From: Fusobacterium sp.
GTDB taxonomy: Bacteria; Fusobacteriota; Fusobacteriia; Fusobacteriales; Fusobacteriaceae
Direction of reading: 5' to 3'
Assembly: GCF_032477075.1 (NCBI RefSeq)
Contig: NZ_JAWDXO010000013.1
Location: forward strand, 11,232-75,231
Length of the DNA stretch: 64,000 nucleotides
The notes beneath the pieces were generated by a model that had not been told where the DNA came from, did not search any database, and saw nothing but the letters and a program-made list of their open reading frames with translations. Below are positions 44,023 through 52,868 of this stretch, piece after piece; the stretch's first letter is position 1; each line of letters begins with the position of its first letter. A program made the translations under genes and the position numbers.

Positions 44023-44214
44023 GTTGGTAAATGTTGGAAAATGTGAAGAATTAAATTGAGAATAAAAGATAGGAAAACACCTAGAAAAATCTAAATATAG
44101 AGTGATGAATATAAAAGTTAGAAGAGATATTTTATATCTTTATGTATTAAATTTTATCTTTAGTTTCAAAATCAGTTCAAATTTTTCTAAAAAATCGTTG
44201 ATTATTTTTGGGGA

Positions 44215-44260
44215 ATGTGATATATTGTTGTTAACGGTTGGATGATGTGAGAATTTGTTG
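44215..44260. promoter_or_regulatory. Direct repeats upstream of deoR-type gene (operator)
   Basis: ATGTGATATATTGTTG (44215-44230) and ATGTGAGAATTTGTTG (44245-44260) are 30 bp apart, about three helical turns; a third ATGTGA is at 44338-44343. A -10 TATAAT lies at 44294-44299. DeoR-type repressors commonly use such repeats, so autoregulation is likely. Confidence 0.55.
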
Positions 44261-44369
44261 AAAAAATAAATGGATACAAATTTTGATATAGTATATAATT
44301 GTAGATAATGACACATATTTTGAGAAAATGTAATATTATGTGAACTGTATCAAAGGAGGTATTTAAAAA

Positions 44370-45134
44370 ATGCTGGCAATTCAAAGATTAAAAGAGATTG
44401 AGAAAATCTTAAATGAAAAGGGAAGTGTGATAATAAGCACACTAAGCAGACAATTCAATGTATCTGAAGAAACTATAAGACGTGATTTAGATAAACTTGA
44501 GAAAACGAAAGTTTTGAAAAGAGTAAGAGGAGGTGCATACCTCCAGTCAGAAACTGACAAGCAGGTTCCATTAGAAATAAGAGAAAAAATATATCTTGAA
44601 GAAAAACATGAAATAGCAAATAAATCTATTGAATTTATTCAAGATGGGGATACTTTAATGATAGACAGCAGTACTACAGCTGTATGTGTGGCTCAGAATA
44701 TAAATAAATACGAGAAAAAGGTTACTGTAATAACTAACTCGATAAGAGTTGTAGAAGTATTTCAAGATTCCAAATGGGTAAAAATAGTATGTGTTGGGGG
44801 AAGTTTTAGAAAGAGAACAAAATCTTTTATAGGAACTCAAGCTGTAAATCAGCTGGAAACTCTTTATGCAAATAAAGCATTTGTAAGCTGTACAGCAGTT
44901 AATAGAAAATTTGGAGTGACAGATGATAGTGAAAGGGAAGCAGAAATCAGAAGAAAAATGATAGCTAATTCAGAAGAAACATTCTTGATAGCAGATAGAA
45001 CTAAGTTTGATAATCTGGAATCTCATTTGATCTGTGGATTGGAAAAAATAAATCATATTATAACAGATCAGAAATTATCAAATGAATGGGAAGAATCTCT
45101 TAAAAAACTGAAGGTAGACATTGTATATATATAA
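44370..45134 (+). CDS. DeoR family transcriptional regulator
   Basis: The 254-residue repressor has an N-terminal helix-turn-helix (FNVSEETIRRDLDKLEK, the DeoR signature, about residues 28-44) and a C-terminal sugar-phosphate sensor domain with DSSTTAVCVAQ and VITNS. It is the first gene of a salvage operon and very likely senses a phosphorylated 5-deoxy- or methylthio-pentose. AAGGAGG precedes the ATG. Confidence 0.9.
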   Translation: MLAIQRLKEIEKILNEKGSVIISTLSRQFNVSEETIRRDLDKLEKTKVLKRVRGGAYLQSETDKQVPLEIREKIYLEEKHEIANKSIEFIQDGDTLMIDSSTTAVCVAQNINKYEKKVTVITNSIRVVEVFQDSKWVKIVCVGGSFRKRTKSFIGTQAVNQLETLYANKAFVSCTAVNRKFGVTDDSEREAEIRRKMIANSEETFLIADRTKFDNLESHLICGLEKINHIITDQKLSNEWEESLKKLKVDIVYI

Positions 45135-45144
45135 TTCTAAGAAA

Positions 45145-45267
45145 GTGCATAGAAAAAGGTATATATTTAGAAAAGATGCTCATGAAAAAATAAGAAGTAT
45201 AACTCTTGAAAAATTTAAAAAATTAACAAAAGAAGATATTGTGAATATTTTAAAAATGTCGAAATAG
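45145..45267 (+). pseudogene. Possible gene remnant, 40 codons
   Basis: A GTG-initiated frame reads HRKRYIFRKDAHEKIRSITL and continues to KLTKEDIVNILKMSK before TAG at 45265. The composition is protein-like, but there is no ribosome site. It fills the gap between the DeoR gene and the aldolase gene and may be the tail of a lost gene. Confidence 0.3.
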
Positions 45268-45282
45268 GAAGGTAGAAACTGA

Positions 45283-45948
45283 ATGTTATTAGAAAAAGAA
45301 AGAAAAGAAGTAATGGAATACGGCAGACGAATGATAAAAGAAGGTCTTACCAAAGGAACTGGAGGAAATATAAGTGTAGTTAACAGAGAAAAAAATCTTA
45401 TGGCAATTACTCCAAGTGGAATTGATTATCTTGAAATAATTCCAGAAGATATTGTAGTCATAGATGTACAGACTGGAAAAATAGCAGATGGAAATAAAGT
45501 TCCTTCAAGTGAAGCAGATATGCACAGAATATTTTATAAATATAAAAATGATATAAATGCAATGGTGCATACTCATTCAAAATATGCAGCAGGTTATTCA
45601 TGCATCAATCAAAAACTTCCAGCAATACATTATCTTCTGGCAGTAGCAGGAACTGATGTGCCTTGTGCAGAATATGCAACTTATGGAACTGTGAGATTAG
45701 CTAAAAATGCTTTCAAAGCAATGGAGGGAAGAAAAGCAGTACTTCTCAGCAATCATGGGATGCTGGCAGGAGGGGCCAACCTGTCAGAAGCCTATAATAT
45801 AGCTGAAAATGTAGAATTTTGTTGTGAATTATATTTTATAGCAAAAACTGTGGGGGATCCAAAAATTCTTTCAGAAAAAGAGATGGAGAATATGGTAGAA
45901 AGATTTAAAGATTATGGAAAAAAATCAGAAGAACATGAAGAAATCTAG
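45283..45948 (+). CDS. Class II aldolase, 5-deoxyribulose/methylthioribulose-1-phosphate type
   Basis: The 221-residue enzyme of the fuculose-phosphate aldolase fold has zinc ligands H96, H98 (HTHSKYA) and H158 (SNHGM) and the catalytic E77 in PSSEADMH. Fuculose aldolase would be the default name, but its neighbours are MtnA- and MtnK-like. With them it should split 5-deoxyribulose 1-phosphate or its methylthio analogue to DHAP and an aldehyde, as known for Ald2/DrdA. Confidence 0.85.
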   Translation: MLLEKERKEVMEYGRRMIKEGLTKGTGGNISVVNREKNLMAITPSGIDYLEIIPEDIVVIDVQTGKIADGNKVPSSEADMHRIFYKYKNDINAMVHTHSKYAAGYSCINQKLPAIHYLLAVAGTDVPCAEYATYGTVRLAKNAFKAMEGRKAVLLSNHGMLAGGANLSEAYNIAENVEFCCELYFIAKTVGDPKILSEKEMENMVERFKDYGKKSEEHEEI

Positions 45949-45990
45949 GGTGGATTAAAATTTATATAAAAAATATTTAGGAGGGGACAT

Positions 45991-47286
45991 ATGGAGAAAA
46001 AAGGAAATATCAAAGGCTTGATTCCACTGTTTGTATTTTTAGGGTTATATGCAGGAGCTGGAATCTTTACAGGAAGTTTTGGGAACATGCCGTTACTGAC
46101 AGCATTTATGATTACCATGGGACTATCTTTCTGTTTAAATAAAGAGGGAAAAAAAGAAACATTAGATGAAAAAGTAGATATTTTCTGCAAGGGGGCAGGA
46201 GAATCTACATTGATTTTAATGGTGGTAATTTTTCTTTTGGCAGGAGCTTTTTATTCTGTAGCAGATGCTATGGGAGCTGTTAGTTCTACAGTAAATTTAG
46301 GACTATCTGTACTTCCAGCAAAGATGCTTCTTCCAGGGCTGTTTTTGGTAGGGTGTGCACTTAGCTTTTCAATGGGAACATCTATGGGAACTGTAAGTGC
46401 TTTGACGCCAGTAGCTGTAGGAATAGCAAGAGAAACTGGGATAGCACTGCCTTTGGTATGTGGGGTGGTTATAGGCGGAGCAATGTTTGGAGATAATATG
46501 TCATTCATTTCTGACACAACTATTGCAGCAACAAGAACTCAGGAAGTAGGAATGAAAGATAAATTCAAAGTCAATTTTGCTATAGTTCTTCCAGCAGTTA
46601 TCATTAATATGATATTGATATCTTTTATGGGAGGAAACGGAATAGAAGGGAAAGTATATGAGTATAATCTTGTGAATATAATTCCATATATTTCTATCAT
46701 TGTTCTGGCTCTTACAGGACTTAATGTAATTAATGTGTTGGGAATAGGAATAGCTTTAGGACTGGGAATAGGACTTTTCCATGGAAGTTTTACTTTTGTA
46801 GAAATTTTTGGAATACTTCAAAGAGGTCTTGGATGGATGGAGGATATGTCTATAATTGCTATTGTAGTTGGAGGGGTAGTTGCTCTTATGGATCATTTTG
46901 GTGGTATCAGCTATCTGCTGGAAAATCTTACAGCCAGAATAAAGAGTAAAAAAGGAGCTGAAACAGGAATTGCAGTTCTTGTGAGCCTTCTTGATTTAGC
47001 AACTACAAATAATACTGTATCAATTATTACAGCAGGACCTTTGGCAAAAGATATAGCAGATAAATTTGGTGTAGATCGTAAGAGAGTAGCAGGACTTCTT
47101 GATTTGTTCTCATCAGCATTTCAAGGGTTGATGCCTTATGCAGGACAGATATTGATGGCAGCAGGAATGGCTCAGATATCACCAGCTTCTATTGTACCTT
47201 ATTCATGGTATTCTATGCTGATGATAATGATGGGAGCTTTGTCAATAGCTACAGGACTACCTAATTTTAAGGATAGCAAAGCATAG
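45991..47286 (+). CDS. NhaC-like transporter, possible 5-deoxypentose importer
   Basis: The 431-residue protein has about eleven hydrophobic segments and the NhaC-type phrases MGTSMGTVSALTPVAVGIA and FGDNMSFISDTTIAAT. NhaC proteins are named as Na+/H+ antiporters, but the family is broad. Here the gene stands between an aldolase and an isomerase of a sugar salvage pathway, 42 nt and 26 nt away, so import of methylthioribose or 5-deoxyribose is more likely than ion balance. That is inference. Confidence 0.8.
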   Translation: MEKKGNIKGLIPLFVFLGLYAGAGIFTGSFGNMPLLTAFMITMGLSFCLNKEGKKETLDEKVDIFCKGAGESTLILMVVIFLLAGAFYSVADAMGAVSSTVNLGLSVLPAKMLLPGLFLVGCALSFSMGTSMGTVSALTPVAVGIARETGIALPLVCGVVIGGAMFGDNMSFISDTTIAATRTQEVGMKDKFKVNFAIVLPAVIINMILISFMGGNGIEGKVYEYNLVNIIPYISIIVLALTGLNVINVLGIGIALGLGIGLFHGSFTFVEIFGILQRGLGWMEDMSIIAIVVGGVVALMDHFGGISYLLENLTARIKSKKGAETGIAVLVSLLDLATTNNTVSIITAGPLAKDIADKFGVDRKRVAGLLDLFSSAFQGLMPYAGQILMAAGMAQISPASIVPYSWYSMLMIMMGALSIATGLPNFKDSKA

Positions 47287-47312
47287 TATTTTTAATAGAA
47301 AGAGGGATAAAT

Positions 47313-48362
47313 ATGAATAGAATGGACCAAGGATTAGCTTTTATGCTTCAATATGAAAATATTGCATGGTATGAAAATGGAAAAGTGAGAATTTTAGATA
47401 GAAGAATTTATCCAAGAGAAGTAAAATTTGTGGAGTGCAGTGATTATCATGAGGTAAGACAGGCTATTACAGATATGGTGACACAAAGTGCAGGACCTTA
47501 TACAGCAGCAGGAATGGGAATGGCTCTGGCTGCTCATCAGGCAGAGGGGTTGTCTAAAGAGGAACAGATAGCTTTTTTAAAAGAAGCTTCTGATGTAATA
47601 TCTCATGCAAGACCTACTACTGTAAATCGTATGAAACTGATAACTGAATCATGTTATGAAGTTGGGAAAGAAGCTGTTGAACAAGGAAAATCAGCTGTAG
47701 AAGCAATCTTTCAAAGAACAGTTGATTCTCTTGAGAGAAGGTATGGAAGAATGTCAGAAGTGGCTAAGAATCTTGTGAAGCTTTTTCCACAAAAAGGAAA
47801 AGTGATGACACAATGTTTTGGTGAAACAATTGTAGGGTGTATGGGAAGAGAAATAAAAAACCAAAATAAAGATATAGAATTTTTCTGCCCAGAAACAAGG
47901 CCATACCTTCAGGGAGCACGTCTTACAGCAAGTGTTTTGAAAGATCAAGGCTTTAAAGTTACAGTAATTACAGATAATATGCCTGCATGGACAATAAAAT
48001 CTAAAGGAATAGATGTATTTACTTCAGCAGCAGACTCTATCTGCATGGATGGACATATAGTAAATAAAGTGGGAACTCTGCAAATTGCTATAGTTGCAAA
48101 ATATTTTGGAATTCCTTATTTTGTTACTGGTATTCCTGATGAAGATAAAAAGCTTGAAAATATAGTAATAGAGGAAAGAAATCCAGAAGAAGTGCTGACA
48201 TGCAATGGCATAAAAAATACTTTAGAAGGAGTAGAAGCATATTACCCATCTTTTGATATTACTCCACCTCATTTAGTCAGTGGTGTTGTTACAGATCAGG
48301 GAATATATTCTCCATATAATCTGGCAGAATATTATGAGAAAGAAGTAGAACAATATTATTAA
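47313..48362 (+). CDS. mtnA: MtnA-like sugar-1-phosphate isomerase
   Basis: The 349-residue eIF2B/MtnA-fold isomerase has HARPTTVNRM, the catalytic Cys168 in MTQCFGET, ETRPYLQGARLTA and the catalytic Asp221 in ITDNMPAW. It converts methylthioribose 1-phosphate (or 5-deoxyribose 1-phosphate) to the ribulose form. The Cys motif reads TQCFGE where classical MtnA has THCNTG, a feature worth noting since DrdI enzymes also deviate. It follows the transporter and precedes the kinase. Confidence 0.85.
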   Translation: MNRMDQGLAFMLQYENIAWYENGKVRILDRRIYPREVKFVECSDYHEVRQAITDMVTQSAGPYTAAGMGMALAAHQAEGLSKEEQIAFLKEASDVISHARPTTVNRMKLITESCYEVGKEAVEQGKSAVEAIFQRTVDSLERRYGRMSEVAKNLVKLFPQKGKVMTQCFGETIVGCMGREIKNQNKDIEFFCPETRPYLQGARLTASVLKDQGFKVTVITDNMPAWTIKSKGIDVFTSAADSICMDGHIVNKVGTLQIAIVAKYFGIPYFVTGIPDEDKKLENIVIEERNPEEVLTCNGIKNTLEGVEAYYPSFDITPPHLVSGVVTDQGIYSPYNLAEYYEKEVEQYY

Positions 48363-48377
48363 GAAAGAGGGAAGATT

Positions 48378-49577
48378 ATGAATAAATATTTAGAACATTT
48401 TCGTATGTCAGCAGCAGATGCTGTTGAATATACAAAATATTTTGGAATTTTTTCAAATGAAGCTGAATTAAGAGGGGAAGAAATTGGAGATGGAAATATA
48501 AACTATATTTTCAGAGTAGTAGAAGATAAAACTGGAAAGTCTGTTGTATTAAAACAGGCAGATAAATTTTTACGTTCATCTGGGCGTCCTCTCGATTTAG
48601 ATAGAAGCAGAATTGAAGCAGAAATACTGAAACTGGAAGGGGAATATGCTCCTGAATTTGTACCAGAAATATATCGTTATGATAATATTATGTGTGTAAT
48701 AGTGATGGAAGATATTTCTGAATATAAGAATTTAAGAAAAGAGCTTATGGATGGAAAAATATTTAAAAATTTTGCTGATGAAATAAGCAGTTTTTTAGTG
48801 GATACACTTCTTCCAACAACAGATTTAGTTCTGGATAGAGGGGAGAAAAAAGACAGAGTAGAAGCTTTTATAAATAAAGAACTGTGTGATATATCAGAAT
48901 GTCTTGTATTTACAGAGCCTTATGTTAATGACAGAAACAGAAATATTGTTATTCCAGAAAATATGGAGTTTGTAAAAAAATACTTATATGATGATAAAGA
49001 ACTTCATGTTGAAGCAGCAAAACTAAAAAATAATTTTATGAATAATGCACAAGCTCTTATTCATGGTGATCTTCATTCAGGTTCTATATTCATTAATGAA
49101 AAAGGAATGAAAGTCATCGACCCAGAATTTTCTTTTTATGGTCCTATGGGCTATGACATTGGAAATGTTATTGGAAATCTATTCTTTCCTTTGATAAATA
49201 GAAAATATCTTATGGAAGATGGAGAAAAGAAAAAGAGATTTCTAGAATGGCTTTCTAAAACTATTTCAGATATTTTTGATATATTTGTTATAAAGTTTCA
49301 TAAAAAGTATAAGGAGATAGTGAAAGATCCTCTTTATGTAAATGAAGAATTTGAAAACTGGTATTTAAATCAGATAATGGCAGACTCAGTAGGTGCAGCA
49401 GGTATGGAGATCATCAGAAGAGTAGTAGGAGATTCTAAGGTGATGGAGATAACAAGTGTCACTGATGTAGAAAAAAAGGTAGAGATAGAAAGAGAACTTA
49501 TTAAGATTGGAATAAAATTTATAAAAGAAAGATATAATATAAAGTCAGGAAGAGAATTGATTTTAAAAACATATTAA
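48378..49577 (+). CDS. mtnK: Methylthioribose kinase-like protein
   Basis: The 399-residue kinase of the aminoglycoside phosphotransferase fold has HGDLHSGS with catalytic Asp231 and DPEFSFYGPMGYDIGN (248-263), the MtnK signature. It phosphorylates the C1 hydroxyl of methylthioribose or 5-deoxyribose with ATP. It supplies the substrate of the isomerase gene 15 nt upstream. Last gene of the operon; a structured element follows. Confidence 0.88.
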   Translation: MNKYLEHFRMSAADAVEYTKYFGIFSNEAELRGEEIGDGNINYIFRVVEDKTGKSVVLKQADKFLRSSGRPLDLDRSRIEAEILKLEGEYAPEFVPEIYRYDNIMCVIVMEDISEYKNLRKELMDGKIFKNFADEISSFLVDTLLPTTDLVLDRGEKKDRVEAFINKELCDISECLVFTEPYVNDRNRNIVIPENMEFVKKYLYDDKELHVEAAKLKNNFMNNAQALIHGDLHSGSIFINEKGMKVIDPEFSFYGPMGYDIGNVIGNLFFPLINRKYLMEDGEKKKRFLEWLSKTISDIFDIFVIKFHKKYKEIVKDPLYVNEEFENWYLNQIMADSVGAAGMEIIRRVVGDSKVMEITSVTDVEKKVEIERELIKIGIKFIKERYNIKSGRELILKTY

Positions 49578-49582
49578 TATAT

Positions 49583-49712
49583 AAAAGAGGTTGACTCATA
49601 AGAAAAGTATAATTTTAGAGTTTTTTTAAGTGGGAGGGTTTGCTGCTAAATAAACAAACCTTTCTAATTTATAGAACTCCAATATTTATCTTAATTTTGG
49701 TCAACCTCTTTT
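49583..49712. repeat. 130-bp element with 13-bp inverted ends (possible MITE or terminator)
   Basis: AAAAGAGGTTGAC (49583-49595) and GTCAACCTCTTTT (49700-49712) are perfect inverted ends; inside are GAGTT/AACTC and GGTTTG/CAAACC stems, so the whole element can fold to one hairpin. It sits between convergent genes and could terminate both. The ends resemble those of some insertion sequences. Confidence 0.5.
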
Positions 49713-49731
49713 GTTATAATTAAAAGTTATT

Positions 49732-50232
49732 TTATTTAATTTTTTCAGTTATAAATTTTTTAAATTCTTCAAAAGTTCCAATTGAAAAACTATCTTTTTT
49801 TAATATTAATCCTTGCTTTTTCCCAATCATTAAGACATAGGCTAACTTATACTCTTTTATTTTCTTGATTTGATTATATTCAAACTCCATTGATATTTTA
49901 CCTTCTTTTAAAGCAATATTACTCTCAGTAAATTGTAAAATAGATTCTGGTGTTTGTCCATTATGTAGATTAAGAGAAGATTTTTTCATATTTTTCAGAT
50001 AAACTAAATGATAGAAAATTAATCGTAATGAAATGATGAAAATGAATATAGTTAATACAGCCATAACAAAACGTAAGCTTCTCATTTTAAATAATATAAG
50101 ATAAATATACAGCAGTGCAATAAGCATGAATAAAAATCCAATTATTCGAGGAAATTTGCAATGGACATCTTTTACATATTCAAGTAGAACTTTTTTATCA
50201 GAGTAATATTTATTTTCAAATAATATATTCAT
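49732..50232 (-). CDS. YcxB-like membrane protein
   Basis: The 166-residue protein has two hydrophobic segments (about residues 32-50 and 55-75) and a soluble C-terminal domain with FTESNIALKEGKISMEFEYNQIKKIKEY and GTFEEFKKFI, the pattern of YcxB-like proteins. Function is unknown. GAGG precedes the ATG at 50232; the start at 50256 lacks a site. It is a single gene between mtnK and pheA. Confidence 0.75.
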   Translation of the reverse strand: MNILFENKYYSDKKVLLEYVKDVHCKFPRIIGFLFMLIALLYIYLILFKMRSLRFVMAVLTIFIFIISLRLIFYHLVYLKNMKKSSLNLHNGQTPESILQFTESNIALKEGKISMEFEYNQIKKIKEYKLAYVLMIGKKQGLILKKDSFSIGTFEEFKKFITEKIK

Positions 50233-50405
50233 TTTCTTTCCTCTATTTTCTGTCATTTTTTTATTTTACTAAAAAATTTTAAGCATTTAAAACATTATAT
50301 AGTAATTCATATTTTTAGTCTACTTATATTTTGAATAAAATAGAAAATAATTACAGATTTAGGAGAATATAAAGAAAATTACTCTTTATTTTAGAAAATA
50401 TAATT

Positions 50406-51476
50406 TTATTTTACAGAGTAACTTCCTAAAATTTTAAGATCTTTACAATTTTTTCTCATAGCATCTATCAAATCTTTTGCTCTCTGTTCTTTTAATTCCC
50501 CTACTATTTCTACATAGAAGAAGTACTGCCAAGGAAGATTATGGAGAGAACGAGATTTGATACTTTCCATATTGAACCCATGTTCAGCTACTATTTGAAT
50601 AATATGTGCAAGCTGTCCTGCATTGTGGTCAACAGTAAATAAAAGATTAAATCTATCTCCTTTTTCTTCAAGTTTTTTAGTTAATGTAATAAATCTTGTA
50701 GTATTTTCTATACTTGTATTTATATTTTCTACTAGAATTTTTAAATCATAAAGTTCTGCAGTTTCTCTGCTGGCAATAGCAGCTTTATGTATATCTCCAG
50801 CTTCACTTACGAATTTTGCTGCTAATGCAGTATTAGGATATGGAATAGCTTCAAAATTAGTTCCTTTTAAGAAAGTTTGACATTGAGATAAAGCTTGATG
50901 ATGAGAATAAACTTTTTCTATATCTTTTATTTGAGCCTCTTTTAATCCTAATAAATTCTGATCTATTTTAAGGTCATAAATTCCAGAGATATGACAATCA
51001 TATTTTAAAAGAAGATCAAGAACTTCTCCCACTTCTCCAGTAAATGAATTTTCAAAAGGAATGACACCATAAGAAGCATTACCATCAGCAACTGCTTTGA
51101 ATACATCTTCAAAAGTTGCAAATGATTTTAATTTTGAATCTGGAAAAACTTTTTTTGATGCTATATGGGAAAAAGCTCCCATAGTTCCTTGATATGCAAC
51201 TACACCTTTATTGATTATAGTAGCTTGGTATCTTTTAGAAGTATCCATAAGATTCTGAATAAATTCCTTATATGATTCAATATATTTTTCTTCTGTAATG
51301 TAAGCACAGTTTTTTTCTATAACTTGTTTTTCTCTGCCACCATCAAAAATAGGCATATTATTTTCCAGCTTATAGAGAATGACATCTTCTACAGCCTGCA
51401 TTCTCTTTTGGAAAAGAGCAGCTACTTCTTTATCTACTTCATTTATAATCTTTCTTGCTTCTTCCAATCTATTCAT
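50406..51476 (-). CDS. pheA: Bifunctional chorismate mutase/prephenate dehydratase (P-protein)
   Basis: The 356-residue protein has three domains: AroQ chorismate mutase (about 1-85), prephenate dehydratase (from VVAYQGTMGAFSHIA, with the catalytic TRF in ENTTRFITL near 263) and an ACT regulatory domain with GALV-like and ESIKSRS phrases for Phe feedback. It makes phenylpyruvate. AAGGGGG precedes the ATG. It is divergent from the aroB operon, with a TATAAT-like -10 at 51506-51511 on its own strand. Confidence 0.93.
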   Translation of the reverse strand: MNRLEEARKIINEVDKEVAALFQKRMQAVEDVILYKLENNMPIFDGGREKQVIEKNCAYITEEKYIESYKEFIQNLMDTSKRYQATIINKGVVAYQGTMGAFSHIASKKVFPDSKLKSFATFEDVFKAVADGNASYGVIPFENSFTGEVGEVLDLLLKYDCHISGIYDLKIDQNLLGLKEAQIKDIEKVYSHHQALSQCQTFLKGTNFEAIPYPNTALAAKFVSEAGDIHKAAIASRETAELYDLKILVENINTSIENTTRFITLTKKLEEKGDRFNLLFTVDHNAGQLAHIIQIVAEHGFNMESIKSRSLHNLPWQYFFYVEIVGELKEQRAKDLIDAMRKNCKDLKILGSYSVK

Positions 51477-51635
51477 AATTTATTCCCCCTTTAAATTTTG
51501 AAATTATTATAGCACTATTTTAAGTGACATTCTATATAAAATTTTTTTACTTTTTTTAAGAGCTTAAAAAATCAGTAAAAATAGGGAGTTTTGCAGAATA
51601 TAAAAATTAAAATTTAAAAAAATTTTAAAAAAATG

Positions 51636-51664
51636 TTGCAAAATTTTTAATATGGGTTTATTAT
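51636..51664 (+). promoter_or_regulatory. Promoter of the aroB operon
   Basis: TTGCAA (51636-51641), 17 nt, TATTAT (51659-51664), placed 33 nt upstream of the leader peptide start. Confidence 0.6.
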
Positions 51665-51696
51665 AAGTAAAATTCGTTTTTTCGGAGTGATAATTT

Positions 51697-51747
51697 ATGA
51701 GAGATAAAAAAGCAGACAATATAGTATTCAGATTTTATTTTAGATAG
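51697..51747 (+). CDS. Aromatic attenuator leader peptide (16 aa)
   Basis: CGGAG lies 9 nt before the ATG. The peptide is MRDKKADNIVFRFYFR: three Phe and one Tyr among the last six residues. The stop codon abuts the first arm of the hairpins at 51748-51822. This is the arrangement of ribosome-controlled attenuators of amino acid operons, here in front of common aromatic pathway and tyrosine genes. Confidence 0.75.
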   Translation: MRDKKADNIVFRFYFR

Positions 51748-51828
51748 CCTTGATACAACCATAAAGCCCTTATGGTCTTTTGTTGTATCAAGGCGAAGCA
51801 TTCAAGGAATTGAATGCTTTTTTTTATA
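51748..51828 (+). promoter_or_regulatory. Attenuator hairpins and terminator of the aroB operon
   Basis: GCCTTGATACAAC (51748-51760) pairs perfectly with GTTGTATCAAGGC (51782-51794), with ACCATAA/TTATGGT inside. Then AGCATTCAA-GGAA-TTGAATGCT (51797-51818) and a T run form an intrinsic terminator. TCAAGG occurs in both the second arm and the terminator, so the second arm can compete with the terminator stem. A ribosome stalled at Phe/Tyr codons would cover the first arm. Confidence 0.75.
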
Positions 51829-51855
51829 TCTGGGAAAAATACAAGGAGGATTTTT

Positions 51856-52857
51856 ATGAAACTGAGAATAGAGCTCAAAGAAAAATGCTATGATATTTAT
51901 ATTGAAAAGGGGATACTTCATAAAATAAAAGAATATATAAACTTAGATAGAAAAGTTATGATAGTATCAGATAAAGGAGTTCCTGAAAAGTATATAGATA
52001 TAATAAAAACTCAATGTCCAAATGGATACTCTATAGTTGTAGAACAAGGAGAGGGAGCAAAAAGTTTTAAAGTATTTGAAGAAGTATGCAAAAGACTTCT
52101 TGATCTAGGATTTCACAGAAATGATTTAATAATAGCACTTGGTGGAGGAGTAATAGGAGATTTAGGAGGTTTTGCAGCAGCTTCTTATATGAGGGGGATA
52201 GACTTTATAAATATTCCAACTACTACACTGTCACAGATAGATAGTTCTATTGGAGGAAAGACAGCAATAAATCTTGGAGATACTAAAAATATAATAGGAG
52301 CTTTTTATCAGCCAAAAGGGGTATTTATAGATCTGGAGGTTCTGGAAACTCTTTCTGAGAGGCACTATTACAATGGACTTGTAGAAGCATTGAAGGCAGG
52401 ACTCATATATGACAAGGAACTTTTTGATATATTTGAAAATAAAAACATAAATGATAATCTTCAAGAGATAGTATACAGAGCACTCTTAGTAAAAAAAGAT
52501 GTGGTGGAGAAAGATGAAAAAGAAGAAAATCTGAGAAAGATATTAAACTTTGGACACACTGTAGGGCATGGAATAGAGGGGTTCTTTCATCTGAAAGATG
52601 TGCTTCATGGAGAAGGAGTAGCTATGGGAATGCTTCCTATGATAGAAGATGAAGATTTAAGAGAGAGAACTAAAAAGATATTGAAGAAAATGAATATAGA
52701 TACAGATATAGAATATGACAGAGAAAAAGTGTTTGAACTTATGCTTAAAGATAAAAAAGCTGATCAAGATAAAATAACTCTGGTAAAGGTAAGAGAGGTG
52801 GGAAAAGCTGAATTAGTAAAAGTTCCAATAGAAGAATGTAAAAATTATCTTAAATAA
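51856..52857 (+). CDS. aroB: 3-dehydroquinate synthase
   Basis: The 333-residue enzyme has GGGVIGDLGGFAAASYMRG, TTTLSQIDSSIGGKTAINL, the zinc ligand Glu in LVEALKAGLI and His in NFGHTVGHGIE and HGEGVAMGM. It makes 3-dehydroquinate from DAHP, the second shikimate step. The frame opens at 51814, but AAGGAGG precedes the ATG at 51856 and the earlier part overlaps the terminator. First gene of the aro operon. Confidence 0.93.
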   Translation: MKLRIELKEKCYDIYIEKGILHKIKEYINLDRKVMIVSDKGVPEKYIDIIKTQCPNGYSIVVEQGEGAKSFKVFEEVCKRLLDLGFHRNDLIIALGGGVIGDLGGFAAASYMRGIDFINIPTTTLSQIDSSIGGKTAINLGDTKNIIGAFYQPKGVFIDLEVLETLSERHYYNGLVEALKAGLIYDKELFDIFENKNINDNLQEIVYRALLVKKDVVEKDEKEENLRKILNFGHTVGHGIEGFFHLKDVLHGEGVAMGMLPMIEDEDLRERTKKILKKMNIDTDIEYDREKVFELMLKDKKADQDKITLVKVREVGKAELVKVPIEECKNYLK

Positions 52858-52868
52858 GAGGAGGAGAA

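Noticed and set aside
45283..45948. Naming the aldolase as L-fuculose-phosphate aldolase
   Set aside because: The fold matches, but no fucose genes are near, while mtnA- and mtnK-like genes are; the context argues for the 5-deoxypentose route.
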